From Bacteroidota bacterium (lineage in GTDB: Bacteria > Bacteroidota > Bacteroidia > Chitinophagales > Chitinophagaceae): a stretch of 64,000 bases of DNA. The translations under genes were made by a program, and so were the position numbers. Positions 63,469-64,000 of the stretch are shown one piece after another. Location of the stretch: NCBI GenBank assembly GCA_947452555.1, contig CANGDH010000001.1, positions 434,001 through 498,000 on the forward strand, given 5' to 3'. The notes beneath the pieces were generated by a model. The model made no database searches. It was not told the origin of the DNA and was given only the letters and a program-made list of their open reading frames with translations. Position 1 is the stretch's first letter, and each line of letters opens with the position of its first letter.

Positions 63469-64000
63469 TTAATAACCACTAGCTAAAACGTCTGCCAAAT
63501 GAATTACTTTAATTGCTTGTCCATTAAAATTGATTCGACCGTCTAAATGCATTAAACAACTCGTATCTGTGCTAACTATATATTCAGCTTGTGTAGCTAA
63601 TGCATTGTCTATTTTTTGATCTGCCATAGCAACACTTATCGTGTCATATTTAACTGCAAAACTTCCTCCAAATCCACAACAGATATCAGTATCTCTCATC
63701 TCCACTAATTCAAGTCCATTTACCAATGAAAGTAATGTTCTAGGTTCTTCTTTAATAATACATTCTCTTAGTCCTGCACAACTATCATGATAAGTTACTT
63801 TGCCTTCAAAGTGAGCGCCAATATCAGTTACTTTTAAAATTTTAACTAAGAACTCAGATAGCTCAAACATTTGGTTGGTCACTTTTTTTGCTGGACTTTG
63901 AAATGCATTATTCTCAAAAAGTTTACCATAATTATTTCTAACAAATCCAGTACAACTTGCACTAGGGCTTACTATATAATCAGCCCCATCAAAGTCTTGT
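63469..64000 (-). CDS. LutA/GlcF-type cysteine-rich Fe-S protein, 5' end outside the window
   Basis: The frame is open through the window edge at 64000, so it is a partial gene of at least 177 residues. CCG (cysteine-rich) domains: PSASCTGFVRNNYGKLF of the first, HDSCAGLRECIIKEEPR, ICCGFGGSFAVKYDTIS and VSTDTSCLMHLDGRI of the second. Closest to LutA, one of three proteins of the LutABC lactate-oxidation complex. The GTG at 63882 is an internal Val and not a start. LutB and LutC would lie outside the window if present. Confidence 0.88.
   Translation of the reverse strand, partial: QDFDGADYIVSPSASCTGFVRNNYGKLFENNAFQSPAKKVTNQMFELSEFLVKILKVTDIGAHFEGKVTYHDSCAGLRECIIKEEPRTLLSLVNGLELVEMRDTDICCGFGGSFAVKYDTISVAMADQKIDNALATQAEYIVSTDTSCLMHLDGRINFNGQAIKVIHLADVLASGY

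Overview
The window looks like chromosomal DNA of an AT-rich Bacteroidota, most likely class Chitinophagia. That rank is an inference from gene content and was not tested by phylogeny. The signs are: type IX secretion (T9SS) C-terminal sorting domains and SprB-type repeats, a TonB-dependent receptor with a carboxypeptidase-regulatory-like domain, DUF2027-Smr, DUF1835, DUF3570/DUF4266, DUF6089 and HU-CCDC81-like families, a YtxJ bacillithiol-type protein, promoters of the form TTTG-N19-21-TAnnTTTG, and few visible Shine-Dalgarno sequences before start codons. I see no insertion sequence, CRISPR array, integrase or replication origin. The non-coding stretches above about 200 bases are 2241-2760 (RNase P RNA and hairpins), 19654-20052 (hairpin cluster plus tRNA-Arg) and 22238-22446 (tRNA-Val plus terminator).

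Layout. 1-3.8 kb: end of an amino-acid permease, a DUF2027/Smr protein, rnpB, and prfB with a programmed +1 frameshift. 3.8-10.2 kb: envelope biogenesis (OstA-like, MCE/MlaD-like and amidase on the minus strand, LptD-like on the plus strand). 10.2-16.4 kb: a minus-strand run with thioredoxin, ApbE flavin transferase, DUF4266 lipoprotein, DUF3570 protein, a class I isoprenoid-synthase-like enzyme, ung and plsC, facing a ferric-reductase-like haem membrane protein whose start codon lies inside a 15-bp perfect inverted repeat. 16.4-22.4 kb: secreted proteins of unknown role, a PQQ-like propeller lipoprotein, a hairpin cluster, tRNA-Arg, tcdA, a YCF48-like protein and tRNA-Val. 22.4-32.2 kb: a 1666-residue T9SS cargo with three tandem beta-helix units, an RlmL-like methyltransferase, and a pair of secreted proteins, the second carrying phage-tail-like sequence. 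32.2-44.8 kb: NamZ, a YkgJ-type protein, then parE-DUF1835-cupin-parC-cvfB-thiolase, ytxJ, an exonuclease, a dolichol-phosphate-mannose-synthase-like enzyme and an EamA transporter. 44.8-64 kb: TonB receptor, S9 peptidase, E2 acyltransferase, cinA, thioesterase, a TPR/outer-membrane-barrel/HU-like/methyltransferase operon, glutaminyl cyclase, ychF, an SpmAB-like protein, an EVE protein and a truncated LutA-type protein.

Most of this is housekeeping and envelope biology. The parts least explained by known function are the thioredoxin/ApbE/DUF4266/DUF3570/ferric-reductase set (a plausible extracytoplasmic redox system), the terpene-synthase-fold protein next to it, the palindromes that overlap start codons, the hairpin-dense spacer by tRNA-Arg, and the secreted protein with phage-like sequence.
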